A DNA stretch of 64,000 nt from Prevotellaceae bacterium UBA2448 (GTDB taxonomy: Bacteria; Bacteroidota; Bacteroidia; Bacteroidales; Bacteroidaceae), in assembly GCA_002342585.1 (NCBI GenBank), contig DDQG01000013.1:11578-75577 (forward strand). The letters are read 5' to 3'. The notes below the pieces were generated by a model. It saw nothing but the letters and a program-made list of their open reading frames with translations. It did not search any database and had not been told where the DNA came from. Positions 24,863 to 33,861 of the stretch are shown here, one piece after another (within the stretch, counting starts at the first letter, position 1; each line of letters starts with the position of its first letter). Both the position numbers and the translations under genes were made by a program.

Positions 24863-25711
24863 TTATCGATTCGACAGTATCTGACGGGTTCGCTTGCGAC
24901 CAATGGCGACGAGTTTTTCTGATTTGTGGAAATCGAAGATGGTGTAGCGCCCCATCTTAACATCAATCATGATGTCGGGTTGGGTTAACTGTTCCATCAG
25001 CAGGGAGTTCTGACGTATCATCAGGGCACTGGTGCGTGCAAGCAGAGTGAAGTAGTTGAACTCGATATTATCGGGAATGATATGATTGAGGATAATCTGT
25101 TTCCAGGATTTGTCCCGTTTCTTTCTGTCCTCAAGCATTTTCCATAAATCGTTTTCGGTTTTGTAGTCATGACCGCTTACGTCGACACCCATCAGCAGGT
25201 CGCCTTCTGTGCGCTCTATGCGATTCAGAGGGATGGGGTTTATGATGCCGCCATCCATAAGAATCATGCCGTTGCGGCGCACGGGGTCGAATATGGAGGG
25301 AATAGAAATGCTGGCTCTGATAGCGTCGAACAGACTTCCGCTGCGGAATTCGACTTCCTTTCCGTGAAGCCAATCGGTAGAGATGGCGCAGTAGGGAATG
25401 GGCAGGTCTTCAATTTTCACGTCGGGCACAAACTCCTTGATGGCGTCGATGATGCGTTCTCCTTTTACTATATGGTTGAGGCTGAACGACAGGTCGGAGA
25501 GTTCCAGCATCTTCCGCTTGCTGATGGTTTTCATCCAAGCACGAAACTCTTTCAACTTGCCTGCTGCATAAACACCTCCGATGAGTGCTCCCATCGAGCT
25601 GCCGGCAATGGAGCTGATTTCGTAGCCCTGTGCCAGCAGTTCCTCGATGACGCCTATGTGAACCAATCCGCGTGCACCTCCGCTCGATAATACTAATGCT
25701 ACTTTTTTCAT
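24863..25711 (-). CDS. Patatin-like phospholipase
   Basis: The 282-residue enzyme has the oxyanion loop SSGGARG (9-15), nucleophile elbow GSSMG with Ser39 and the DGG motif (153-155) with the catalytic Asp, a complete Ser-Asp dyad. No signal peptide is seen, so it is cytoplasmic as in RssA/YlbK-type patatins. The start codon overlaps the stop codon of the upstream pectate lyase gene, so it probably depends on that transcript. Confidence 0.88.
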   Translation of the reverse strand: MKKVALVLSSGGARGLVHIGVIEELLAQGYEISSIAGSSMGALIGGVYAAGKLKEFRAWMKTISKRKMLELSDLSFSLNHIVKGERIIDAIKEFVPDVKIEDLPIPYCAISTDWLHGKEVEFRSGSLFDAIRASISIPSIFDPVRRNGMILMDGGIINPIPLNRIERTEGDLLMGVDVSGHDYKTENDLWKMLEDRKKRDKSWKQIILNHIIPDNIEFNYFTLLARTSALMIRQNSLLMEQLTQPDIMIDVKMGRYTIFDFHKSEKLVAIGRKRTRQILSNR

Positions 25712-28695
25712 TTAGCAAGAATCTTCTTCACGCTGACGTGTCCGTCGTTGTCGATTGTCTGTTCGAGATAGATGCCGGCAACGGGACGACTGCTGAGTGG
25801 TGTACCTTGCAGGCTGAAGAAACGCTGTTGTGGAGCGTTCTGGGTCTGAACGGAGTTGATGGCAGTAGGAGTTTCTACTTCGATGTCTGTTTCGGCAATA
25901 ACCCAGCGCAGACGAGTGCGGTCGGCATGTGCTGCGAAGAAATCCAACGGACCGCCCTTGCCGTCAGCATCCATAGCCCCTACGTTGAAGAGGCGCTTGC
26001 CTTGTTCGTTGGCATCCATATAGAAAGCCATCTTTCCGTTGTCTTGCTTTGCGTAGTAAGGACGGATGGCAACAGGAGTAGCGGATAGCAGACGTTCAAT
26101 CTGTATGTATGCTCCTGACTTCTGATTGCGTACTCTGACAAAACCGTTTTCTGTTTCTTCAATGCTCCATAGTGCAGCACGATCGCTTGCGAGAGGGTCA
26201 ACCTGTCCACCGCTGATGTTGTTTTCGGAGAGTCCGATGCGGTAAACCAGCGAGTCGCGCTGTCCATCGGCAGACTTCGTAGAATAAAGGTAACGGCGAC
26301 CTATTGTGCCATTTGCATCTGCATCTCTTGCGTTAGGATTTGTGCCGTAGCTGTAGATAAGGTAGCAGAGGTCGGCAGAGGTGCCTGCAAGGGTATAAAT
26401 GCGTTCGCCAGTGAATGCAGTGATTGCATTGTTGAGTTTGGTTACCTCTGCGTCAATTTCTTCCTGAGTAGTTTTTTCGTTGATAGTTTCTGCAAAAGCC
26501 TGAGCATTTGTGATGGCAGTCATCAGGGTGTTGAGTGCTTCTGTAGGATATCCGAGTGTTACGTCGGTGCGAGCACCTTTTGCAAGGGCAGTGGCGCTTT
26601 CCAGTGCAGCATTGAATTTAGCCAGGAAAACCGTTACAAGAGAGGCATCAATTTCTACGAAAGTGAAAACCATGTCGGCGCGGTCGAAGGTGCCGGAACC
26701 CCAGAACCAGTCGTCAACAAAGCCGCGGGCACGAATCTGCTGGTTGCTGGCAGCAGCACTGTTGATGCGATACATCGATACGTTTCCGTAGAGTCCTGAC
26801 TGCGAAGGCTGCTGGTCGCCTGTGTAGTTGATGGTGAGCACGGTAGGGGAGTCGGATGTTCCGATGCGGTCAACATTGTCTATCGAACTGTTTCTTGCAG
26901 CAATGTACTTCTTGTTGCCGTAGTTCTGGATGTTCATTCCGCCTTCGGTTGGTGTGATAACCCACAGCAGTGCAGGGTCGTTCCACAGGTATGTTTCGGT
27001 AGTTCCGAGAGTGCCGTTATCGTTAAAGGTGAGATACTTCGGAGTTCCGTTCAGGGAAGTGCCTGAGTTGTAAGGAATGGTTGCATAGGAAATGATGCGA
27101 TATAGTTTTCCTTCCTGTGGTGCAAACGGGTTCATGCCTGCTCTGGTTCCGCCGCCCGGACGCATATACTCATCGTTTACTGAAACGGTGGCAGAGTAGA
27201 GCGATTCAATGTCGTCGGGACCGATGGTTTTCATACGGAAGAAATAAACCTTGTCGGCTGTGAGACCGCTGACGGTTGTACCTGTGGCATCACCTGCCAG
27301 ACGCTGTATCTCTACGAAAATCTTGTTGTCTTCCGACTGTTCTACGACAATAGCTGTAGCTGTTTCGGCTTCGTTGTTCAGCCACGTGAGTTTTACGGTT
27401 GTAGCGTCGGTAAGGGTAGCCTCAGGATTGGTTGGTGCGGTGAGGTAGCTACTCTTCTGCGCCAGACTGTTTACGTAGTGTTCGATGTTGGTATAACCGC
27501 CTCCGAGGGTGTATTCAGCGGCATCGTTCTTCTGAATGTTCAGTCCGTTGGCAATTTCCCATTCGTCGGGCATACCGTCGTTATCTGTGTCGAGTGGTTT
27601 TGGTCCGTTTGCAATGGTGCCAATGCCGCCTACGTTGTCTTCGTTAGCAATGAAATTACCCTTCTTTCCGAGCGAGGTGAGTTGTTCGAGAATTCGTTTG
27701 TCGTGCGAGTCGCGAACACGTGAAGCTCCCACATGATCTACGATGGTGTAGTATGCCTGCTCGGCACTTTCTACGTTCATCGGGTGGGTAGTGTTGAAAT
27801 TCGGATTCGGCATTGCAGTGGCGCTGTTGTGGTCGGTGATGAGAGTTCCGTTGAGCACTCCGTCGCAGTTGCCGTCGAAATAGTTGCCGCTGCTGTAGAG
27901 GTGGTCGGTTGCGGTCCAGTCGTCGAAATACTTCTGCGAACCTTCCGGCCCGGCGATGAAGTAATTGTTCATTACGTCCTGATAGTTGTCGGCAGCGGAG
28001 TGTCCGCCGATGATTCCCATGGCGTAATTATATACTACATTATTATAATATTGTAGGTAGCACTTCATCTTCGGGTTGCGGCTCTTGTTGTCAGCCCACA
28101 GACAGTGATGGATGGTCCAGTTGCGAGTACCGTCGGTGATGGAACCGAATCGCTGCGGTTCTATACCTTCGGAGTTGATGCAGTACTGCCAAGTGATGTT
28201 GTTGGCATCCTTGATGTGCACGTTATCCCAAGGTCCCCAGGATACGGAGCAGTGGTCCATGATGAAATTCTGACATTCATCGAGCGTCAGTGTACACTTG
28301 CTGCTGTTTACACTCTTTCCGCCGCGCATACGGATGTATCGCATGATGACGTTCTTAGCCTTCGAGGCGATGACACGTCCGCCATAGATGGTGATTCCTT
28401 CGCCCGGAGCAGTTTGTCCGGCGATGGTTATGTTGCTGCTGATGGTGATGCTCTTGCCGGTGATGTCGATAACTCCACCTACGTCGAAGACGACGAAGCG
28501 GTTCGACTGACTTACTGCGTCGGCGAGTGAACCAGTGCCGGCAGCGTTCAGGTTTGTTACATGAACTACTTGACATCCGCGTCCGCCAGTGGCATAGGCG
28601 CCGTAACCTTCAGCACCTGGGAATGCCAGTTGCTGTGCATTCGTAGCGATGGTTGTACACGCAAGAGCTATAGCTGATAACAAAATCTTTTTCAT
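25708..28695 (-). CDS. Multidomain secreted pectate lyase (PL1-like) with C-terminal sorting-like domain
   Basis: A 995-residue protein: signal peptide (to about residue 21); a right-handed beta-helix pectate lyase opening with FPGAEGYGAYATGGRG (about 24-40) and running to about 370; a calcium-type DTDNDGMPDEW repeat; a fibronectin III domain (about 420-510); two repeated beta-rich modules (about 530-690 and 790-930); and a C-terminus FFSLQGTPLSSRPVAGIYLE ending KKILAK, resembling Prevotella type IX secretion signals. It should degrade pectin at the cell surface. It overlaps the patatin gene by four bases. Confidence 0.85.
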   Translation of the reverse strand: MKKILLSAIALACTTIATNAQQLAFPGAEGYGAYATGGRGCQVVHVTNLNAAGTGSLADAVSQSNRFVVFDVGGVIDITGKSITISSNITIAGQTAPGEGITIYGGRVIASKAKNVIMRYIRMRGGKSVNSSKCTLTLDECQNFIMDHCSVSWGPWDNVHIKDANNITWQYCINSEGIEPQRFGSITDGTRNWTIHHCLWADNKSRNPKMKCYLQYYNNVVYNYAMGIIGGHSAADNYQDVMNNYFIAGPEGSQKYFDDWTATDHLYSSGNYFDGNCDGVLNGTLITDHNSATAMPNPNFNTTHPMNVESAEQAYYTIVDHVGASRVRDSHDKRILEQLTSLGKKGNFIANEDNVGGIGTIANGPKPLDTDNDGMPDEWEIANGLNIQKNDAAEYTLGGGYTNIEHYVNSLAQKSSYLTAPTNPEATLTDATTVKLTWLNNEAETATAIVVEQSEDNKIFVEIQRLAGDATGTTVSGLTADKVYFFRMKTIGPDDIESLYSATVSVNDEYMRPGGGTRAGMNPFAPQEGKLYRIISYATIPYNSGTSLNGTPKYLTFNDNGTLGTTETYLWNDPALLWVITPTEGGMNIQNYGNKKYIAARNSSIDNVDRIGTSDSPTVLTINYTGDQQPSQSGLYGNVSMYRINSAAASNQQIRARGFVDDWFWGSGTFDRADMVFTFVEIDASLVTVFLAKFNAALESATALAKGARTDVTLGYPTEALNTLMTAITNAQAFAETINEKTTQEEIDAEVTKLNNAITAFTGERIYTLAGTSADLCYLIYSYGTNPNARDADANGTIGRRYLYSTKSADGQRDSLVYRIGLSENNISGGQVDPLASDRAALWSIEETENGFVRVRNQKSGAYIQIERLLSATPVAIRPYYAKQDNGKMAFYMDANEQGKRLFNVGAMDADGKGGPLDFFAAHADRTRLRWVIAETDIEVETPTAINSVQTQNAPQQRFFSLQGTPLSSRPVAGIYLEQTIDNDGHVSVKKILAK

Positions 28696-28773
28696 AATGA
28701 TTATGGTTGTAATAGGTTAGTAAAATCGGAAGGTAATGGATAAATTTTGCGTTCAAGCTAACTTATCCGCCCG

Positions 28774-28781
28774 CAAAGTTA
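28774..28781 (-). promoter_or_regulatory. -7 element of the pectate lyase/patatin operon
   Basis: CAAAGTTA reads TAACTTTG leftward, 78 bases ahead of the pectate lyase start. Confidence 0.55.
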
Positions 28782-28803
28782 GTTTTTTTGGAAAAAATAA
28801 TCC

Positions 28804-28811
28804 TATCTTTG
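28804..28811 (+). promoter_or_regulatory. -7 element of the outer-membrane barrel gene
   Basis: TATCTTTG matches TAnnTTTG, 18 bases ahead of the start codon, divergent from the pectate lyase promoter. Confidence 0.6.
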
Positions 28812-28829
28812 CAGTGATATTTTTTACTT

Positions 28830-30554
28830 ATGGAACGAATGAAACGAATTGTGATGATGACAGCCGTCGTGCTGTGCCTGATGGCTGCACCTGAAAAACT
28901 ACTTGCACAAACACAGCAACAACCTGCAATTGAGATTATTGGTGACCGCACACTTATTCATGTAGATCGTCTTGGCTTGAAAGGCGACGAAACGTTGATG
29001 GATGTGCTCATGATGTACCCCGAACTGCTTGTGGGCGGTTTTGAGAGTATGCTCGACAACTACCAGTTGCGTATGGAGAATGTGCAGATAGCCTGCAACC
29101 TGCGCCAGTATTTGTCGACGACGCTTGCGAAGACGGTGAAGAGAATTCAGATTTGCGAGAACCCGGTTGTGATGAAGGGTACGACGGGCTTAGGCGGTGT
29201 TATCGACCTGAATATGGAGCGCAACGAGGACGGCACGAAAGGATTTATCGGAGCTGAGTTATCGACAAAGCTGGAGAAGTCGGCTCTGACGGCTGTCAAC
29301 TACGGATATGTGTCGCCGAAGCAGCAAACTACTGATATTTATGCGTCGACGAATGTGGACGATAAATCGCGCCATGGAGATACTGATTTCTCACAGAATG
29401 TTTCGTTCAACCTGACTCATCGCTTCACTCCGCGCAACAGGATGATTGTCTATTTGCGCCAGTCGTACTTGCATAACAAGGAACTTCCTGTTGCTGAAGA
29501 AGGTAAAAACTACACAGCGTTTATGTATTATTATCATACGCTCAACAAAATTGGTTCGGAGTTGCTTGGTGTGGCGGGTTATAGGTATTCCGACACGTCT
29601 TCCGACGCAAAGGCAAATGCGTTGTACAACGACCAGCGCCAGGCTGCCGGCACTCAAGTCTATATGATTGAGTTGGATACTCCGCTGCCTTTCCTCAAGG
29701 GCCTTCGGACGTTGGTGGGAAACGAGAACGACCTGACTAACCTTCGCAATCATGTGCGCCAGGACATGGTGGTGGGACCGACGCCGTTCGATGTGAACGA
29801 CCGTTTCACTGTGAACAACTTCGACGTGTATGCTCAGTTCGACTACACTGTGGGGCCGATGACATTCTCGGCGGGCGACCGTGTGTCGTTCTACCATTAT
29901 GGTATGGATGCCTACAACGGTACGGCAAGTCGTAATCCTACTCGCAACATGGTGATGGCGAGCGTGAAGGCTCAGTTGTCAACCAACCATCAGTTGCAGG
30001 GCGGTTATTATCGTCGTTTCATCAATCCGTCGTTTATTGCGGCTTTGCCTACGGTCTATCCGGAGACAGACGGAAAGACCTGGACTACCGTGACGACCCT
30101 TCAGAACGAGCGTCGTGCCGATGTGTATCGCCTTGCTTATGTGTTCAGCAAACCAAAGTTGAATGTGAATTTCGGCGGACGATTTGTCCACATGGTCGAT
30201 GGGGGAGAGAACACCCTGACGCTGAATGCTGCGGCTACGTGGATACACAGTTGGCTGACGCTTACGGGTGGTGCGAACTACTGCCATACGGAGGACTTGG
30301 GCGAGAAGCTGAACTATGGTTACGTGCGCCTTGCGCCTACGTTCCGTCTGCCTTGGGCTCTGAAGGCATCTACTCAGTTGGTATGGTGTTCGAAGAATGC
30401 TCCTGAGCGCCGCCTGCTCGACCTTCCGGCAGTGTATGCTTTGCTTAAGGCTGAAAAAAACATATCATCCCACGTTGCAATTACTGCTCAGTGGCATGAT
30501 ATATTCTGTTCGCAGCGCAGTGCTGCTCTCGTTACAGCGAAGTATCTGTTCTAA
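28830..30554 (+). CDS. TonB-dependent-receptor-like outer-membrane protein
   Basis: The 574-residue protein has a signal peptide (to about residue 27, LLAQ). A short plug-like domain (about 35-130) contains DETLMDVLMMYPELLVGGFE and PVVMKGTTGLGGVIDLNME, equivalent to the receptor plug motif ending GGVIN. A barrel of roughly 430 residues follows and ends in phenylalanine (AKYLF). No VVVTA-type TonB box or carboxypeptidase-like N-terminal domain is visible. The substrate is unknown. It is divergent from the pectate lyase operon, but a functional link is not shown. Confidence 0.7.
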   Translation: MERMKRIVMMTAVVLCLMAAPEKLLAQTQQQPAIEIIGDRTLIHVDRLGLKGDETLMDVLMMYPELLVGGFESMLDNYQLRMENVQIACNLRQYLSTTLAKTVKRIQICENPVVMKGTTGLGGVIDLNMERNEDGTKGFIGAELSTKLEKSALTAVNYGYVSPKQQTTDIYASTNVDDKSRHGDTDFSQNVSFNLTHRFTPRNRMIVYLRQSYLHNKELPVAEEGKNYTAFMYYYHTLNKIGSELLGVAGYRYSDTSSDAKANALYNDQRQAAGTQVYMIELDTPLPFLKGLRTLVGNENDLTNLRNHVRQDMVVGPTPFDVNDRFTVNNFDVYAQFDYTVGPMTFSAGDRVSFYHYGMDAYNGTASRNPTRNMVMASVKAQLSTNHQLQGGYYRRFINPSFIAALPTVYPETDGKTWTTVTTLQNERRADVYRLAYVFSKPKLNVNFGGRFVHMVDGGENTLTLNAAATWIHSWLTLTGGANYCHTEDLGEKLNYGYVRLAPTFRLPWALKASTQLVWCSKNAPERRLLDLPAVYALLKAEKNISSHVAITAQWHDIFCSQRSAALVTAKYLF

Positions 30555-30612
30555 TGTATAACGGTTAACGGTTAAAGTTTACGGTTAAAGAGTTTTCGTC
30601 TTTCGTTTTTCG
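30555..30612. repeat. GGTTAACGGTTAAAG / TTTTCGTC intergenic repeat
   Basis: AACGGTTAACGGTTAAAG and TTTTCGTCTTTCGTTTTTCG words fill the convergent gap between the barrel gene and the YccF gene. Confidence 0.8.
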
Positions 30613-30990
30613 TTAAAAATTCAGGGTTACTTCCTTTCCGAAGGGAGCGAGCGAGAGTAGTGCCATCTTGAAGTGCTGCTTGCCGAAGGGGATGCCGATG
30701 ATGGTGATGCAGAGGAATGCTCCGAAGAAGATGTGTGTGCAGAATGCAAAGAGTCCGCCGAAGATAATCCAGATGATGTTGAGCGGAATGGCAATGCATC
30801 CGGGAGGTGAAGCAGTCTTCTTCACTTGTGCTCCGAAAGGCCAGAGGCAGAGCAGTCCAATTTTGAATGTCTGCAGAGCTACGGGAATGCCGATGATGGT
30901 GATAAGCATAGCCAGACTTGCTGTAAAATAACCTATTGCTGCCTCGAAACCGCCTAGCAGCAACCAGATGATGTTTCCTAAAAATTTCAT
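30613..30990 (-). CDS. YccF-domain inner-membrane protein
   Basis: The 125-residue protein contains two tandem copies of the YccF motif, each LGNIIWLLLGG-like followed by ITIIGIPV/F and LxPFG (residues about 4-53 and 70-119), with three or four hydrophobic segments. The function of the family is unknown. It is monocistronic, with its own promoter. Confidence 0.88.
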   Translation of the reverse strand: MKFLGNIIWLLLGGFEAAIGYFTASLAMLITIIGIPVALQTFKIGLLCLWPFGAQVKKTASPPGCIAIPLNIIWIIFGGLFAFCTHIFFGAFLCITIIGIPFGKQHFKMALLSLAPFGKEVTLNF

Positions 30991-31017
30991 AACTTCATTT
31001 TTTTTGAATTATGGTGG

Positions 31018-31025
31018 CAAAGGTA
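31018..31025 (-). promoter_or_regulatory. -7 element of the YccF gene
   Basis: CAAAGGTA reads TACCTTTG leftward, 28 bases ahead of the start codon. Confidence 0.65.
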
Positions 31026-31041
31026 GTAATTGCCCGCGAAA

Positions 31042-31200
31042 AACCTTGAATTCCGCCCTACATTTTTTTCTGGTAAAGATGGCAAGCTGACTAATGCGGA
31101 GATCGCTGGAGTGACATTTATATCAGTTGAATCACAGTCACTGGCTGGTCAAAATATTAACATTTGGCACTGTCGGAACCCTTCCAACACCCCCCAATAT
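31042..31200 (+). pseudogene. Possible remnant of a leucine-rich-repeat/EF-hand protein
   Basis: An open frame without a start codon ends at the TGA at 31201 and reads GKDGKLTNAEIAGVTFISVE and SQSLAGQNI before losing similarity. This matches the calcium-loop-plus-first-repeat pattern that opens many Bacteroidetes leucine-rich-repeat proteins (DGKLT-x-EIAxVT). There is no start, no further repeat and a stop codon soon after, so it looks like a decayed fragment. The call rests on about 27 residues. Confidence 0.4.
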
Positions 31201-31231
31201 TGAAATGGGGCACTGTTGGAACCCTTCCAAT
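31166..31231. repeat. Pair of palindrome-cored repeats
   Basis: GGCACTGTCGGAACCCTTCC (31166) and GGCACTGTTGGAACCCTTCC (31209) are near-identical copies 43 bases apart. The second contains the perfect palindrome TTGGAA-CCC-TTCCAA. The gap from 30991 to 31421 otherwise holds two promoters, the decayed fragment and a terminator. Confidence 0.7.
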
Positions 31232-31321
31232 GCTCCTTAGCATAAATAAATCTAATGTAATGAAATGTTTATTCAGCGACGTAATGATGTGGATTCAAAG
31301 TTAGTTATCTATTATCAGGTG

Positions 31322-31351
31322 GCTCCCAACGATTGGTTGGGGGCTTTTTTT
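31322..31351 (+). terminator. Rightward terminator with no gene upstream on its strand
   Basis: GCTCCCAAC-GATTG-GTTGGGGGC and seven Ts form a strong terminator. The nearest upstream rightward gene ends at 30554 beyond a leftward gene, so it may end a small RNA or the former transcript of the decayed fragment, or insulate the next operon. Its 26 bases from 31325 are identical to those at 40272-40297. Confidence 0.85.
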
Positions 31352-31384
31352 ATGAAAAGGTGTTTAAATGTGAAATATTTGTTG

Positions 31385-31392
31385 TATTTTTG
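31385..31392 (+). promoter_or_regulatory. -7 element of the lipid-biosynthesis cluster
   Basis: TATTTTTG matches TAnnTTTG, 30 bases ahead of the ATG at 31422. No clear -33 TTG. It is the only promoter recognised for the whole cluster. Confidence 0.6.
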
Positions 31393-31421
31393 CACCGATT
31401 TTGTTTTTAGAAGTAAAAAAC

Positions 31422-32567
31422 ATGACTAAAGGAATGCAGAAAATCGAGGTTGTGAAGGTTGATAGCAAAGAGCGCACAGACGATTTCGTTGCTCTGCCGT
31501 ACGATATTTACAAGGGCTGCGAACAGTATGTGCCCGACTTGGACAGTGAGGTGAAGGATTTTATCAATCCGGCTGTGAACCCGTCGTTCGAGTTTGCCGA
31601 CATTCAGCCGTTCGTAGCTTACAAAGGCAGCAAAGCAGTGGGTCGAATCGTGGGCATCGTAAACCATAAGGCGAATGAGCGCTGGCACTGCAAGAAGGTG
31701 CGCTTCACGATGATTGAGTTCATCGACGACCCCAAGGTGGCAGAGACTCTGATTGGTGCTGTGGAAGAGTGGGGCAAGGAGCGCGGCATGGAGGAGATTG
31801 AAGGACCGATGGGCGTTACCGACTTCGACAAGGAGGGTATGCAGGTGGAGGACTTCGACCAGATTGGTACTGTGCATACATTCTATAATCACGCATATTA
31901 TCCGCAGCGCCTTGAGGCAATGGGTTTCCAGAAGGAGGCGGACTGGGTGCAGATTCGCATTCGCCTGCCAAAACAGATTCCGGCTCGTTTCACCCGCACA
32001 GCACAGTACGTCCGCGAACAGGTAGGACTGAGGGTGGTGCACATGAAGAAGAGCGACCTGCGGAAACGCGGCTACGGACGCAAGGTGTTCGACCTCTTGA
32101 ACCAGGCTTACGCACCGCTGTTCGGCTTTTCTAAGTTTTCCGACAAACAAATAGATGCTTTCATCGAAAAATACGTGCCGCTGCTCGACATGAAGATGTT
32201 CCCCATCGTGCTGAACGACAAAGACGAAGTAGTGGGAGCTGCCATAACGATGGTTAGCCTGTCGCGAGCAATGCAGAAGACAAAAGGACACCTGTGGCCG
32301 TTGGGCTGGTGGCACCTGCGCAACGCTCTGAAGCGGAAACGCTCGAACACGGTGGACATGATGCTCATAGCCGTGCGCCCCGACTATCAGGGAATGGGAG
32401 TGAACGCGCTGTTTTTCGACGACCTCATTACGGTTTACAACCAATACGGATTTGAGTTTGCAGAAACCCTGCCGCAGCTGGAGACCAACGTGCGCGAGCT
32501 GTCGCAGTGGAAACTGTTCAACCCAGAGTACTTCAGACGCAGAAGATGTTACATTAAAACTATATAA
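31422..32567 (+). CDS. GNAT-fold acyltransferase-like protein
   Basis: From the ATG at 31422 the product is 381 residues; a TTG codon at 31401 is too near the promoter. The C-terminal part has a GNAT-type acyl-CoA loop, RPDYQGMGVNAL (319-330), and MLIAV strand; the N-terminal half (ALPYDIYKGCEQYVPDLDSE ... EGPMGVTDFDKEGM) matches a Bacteroidetes family of double-GNAT-like proteins. Chemistry and substrate are unknown. It lies 15 bases ahead of the ketosynthase gene, which suggests acylation of the cluster product or its starter. Confidence 0.7.
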   Translation: MTKGMQKIEVVKVDSKERTDDFVALPYDIYKGCEQYVPDLDSEVKDFINPAVNPSFEFADIQPFVAYKGSKAVGRIVGIVNHKANERWHCKKVRFTMIEFIDDPKVAETLIGAVEEWGKERGMEEIEGPMGVTDFDKEGMQVEDFDQIGTVHTFYNHAYYPQRLEAMGFQKEADWVQIRIRLPKQIPARFTRTAQYVREQVGLRVVHMKKSDLRKRGYGRKVFDLLNQAYAPLFGFSKFSDKQIDAFIEKYVPLLDMKMFPIVLNDKDEVVGAAITMVSLSRAMQKTKGHLWPLGWWHLRNALKRKRSNTVDMMLIAVRPDYQGMGVNALFFDDLITVYNQYGFEFAETLPQLETNVRELSQWKLFNPEYFRRRRCYIKTI

Positions 32568-32582
32568 ACAAAAGAAATAATC

Positions 32583-33803
32583 ATGGAAAGAAGAGTAGTT
32601 ATAACGGGAATGGGCATTTGGTCGTGCATCGGTACGACGCTCGACGAGGTGCGCCAGTCGTTGTTTGAAGGACGCAGTGGAATTATTTTCAGTCAGGAAA
32701 GAAAAGACGCCGGTTTCCGTTCGCCTATTTGTGCCAACGTGCCGCATCCCGACCTGAAGAAAGTGCTGAGCCGCAATGCGCGTCAGATGATGCCCGAGGA
32801 GGCACAGTATGCTTACATGGCAACAGTGCAGGCAATGGAGAACGCACGCCTCACTCAGGACTATATCGACAGTCACGAGGTGGGCGTGATTTACGGAAAC
32901 GACTCCGTAGCAGAATCTACTATGGTGGCTATGGACAAGTTCCGCCAGGCTGGTTCTACAGCTGCGTGCGGTAGCGGTGCCATCTTCCAGTCGATGAACT
33001 CGACCGTGACTATGAACCTCGCAACGCTCTTCCACCTGAAAGGCATAAACCTGACTGCTTCAGCTGCTTGTGCCAGCGGATCGCAGTCGCTCGGACTTGG
33101 TTTCCTCCTCATCAAAAACGGTCTGCAGGACTGCATCGTATGCGGCGGAGCTGAGGAAAACAATATGTACGGCATTGCTTCGTTCGACGCGCTGCAGACT
33201 TTCTCTACTCGCATCGACGACCCTACTAAGGCAAGCCGCCCATTCGACCGCGACCGTGACGGACTCGTACCAAGTGGCGGTGCGGCAACTCTCATCATCG
33301 AAAGCTACGAACACGCCGTGAAGCGCGGTGCTCCTATCCTTGCCGAAATCATCGGATGGGGCTTCTCTGGCAACGGCGACCACATTTCCACTCCAAACGT
33401 AGAGGGACCAGCCCGCTCACTGCAGCGCAGTCTGGAGTGCGCCGGAGTAAGTTTGAAGGAAATCGGCTACGTCAATGCCCACGCCACTTCTACCCCAATC
33501 GGCGACAGCCGTGAGGCAGAAGCCATAGCACAGGTGTTCGGCGACTACCGCGTACCAGTTACTTCAACCAAGAGTCAGACCGGTCACGAAATGTGGATGG
33601 CAGGTGCGTCGGAAATCATCTACTCAATGCTTATGATGAAGAACGACTTCATCGCCGGTTCACTCAACTTCGAAAACCCCGACGACGTCACTAAGTGCAT
33701 CAACGTTCTGCCTGAAACTCGTCAGCAACACTTCGATATGTTCCTGAGCAACTCGTTCGGCTTCGGCGGCACAAACTCAACACTCATCGTAAAGAATATT
33801 TAA
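32583..33803 (+). CDS. Beta-ketoacyl-ACP synthase (KAS II-like)
   Basis: The 406-residue thiolase-fold condensing enzyme has the full Cys-His-His triad: Cys163 in SAACASGSQS, His300 in VNAHATSTPIGDS and His335 in TKSQTGHEMWMAG, plus Lys330. It condenses malonyl-ACP with an acyl starter. Only one ketosynthase is present and there is no chain-length-factor partner, unlike complete aryl polyene clusters. It is followed by a dedicated acyl carrier protein. Confidence 0.92.
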   Translation: MERRVVITGMGIWSCIGTTLDEVRQSLFEGRSGIIFSQERKDAGFRSPICANVPHPDLKKVLSRNARQMMPEEAQYAYMATVQAMENARLTQDYIDSHEVGVIYGNDSVAESTMVAMDKFRQAGSTAACGSGAIFQSMNSTVTMNLATLFHLKGINLTASAACASGSQSLGLGFLLIKNGLQDCIVCGGAEENNMYGIASFDALQTFSTRIDDPTKASRPFDRDRDGLVPSGGAATLIIESYEHAVKRGAPILAEIIGWGFSGNGDHISTPNVEGPARSLQRSLECAGVSLKEIGYVNAHATSTPIGDSREAEAIAQVFGDYRVPVTSTKSQTGHEMWMAGASEIIYSMLMMKNDFIAGSLNFENPDDVTKCINVLPETRQQHFDMFLSNSFGFGGTNSTLIVKNI

Positions 33804-33861
33804 AGTCTCGATATAACGACATGACGATATAGCGAAAAAAAACTAAACAATAACAATCATT

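Noticed and set aside
31407..33035. Long leftward open frame (542 codons) opposite the GNAT-like and ketosynthase genes
   Set aside because: It is antisense to two strongly supported genes, His/Cys-rich without domain signatures, and arises from their GC-biased codons.
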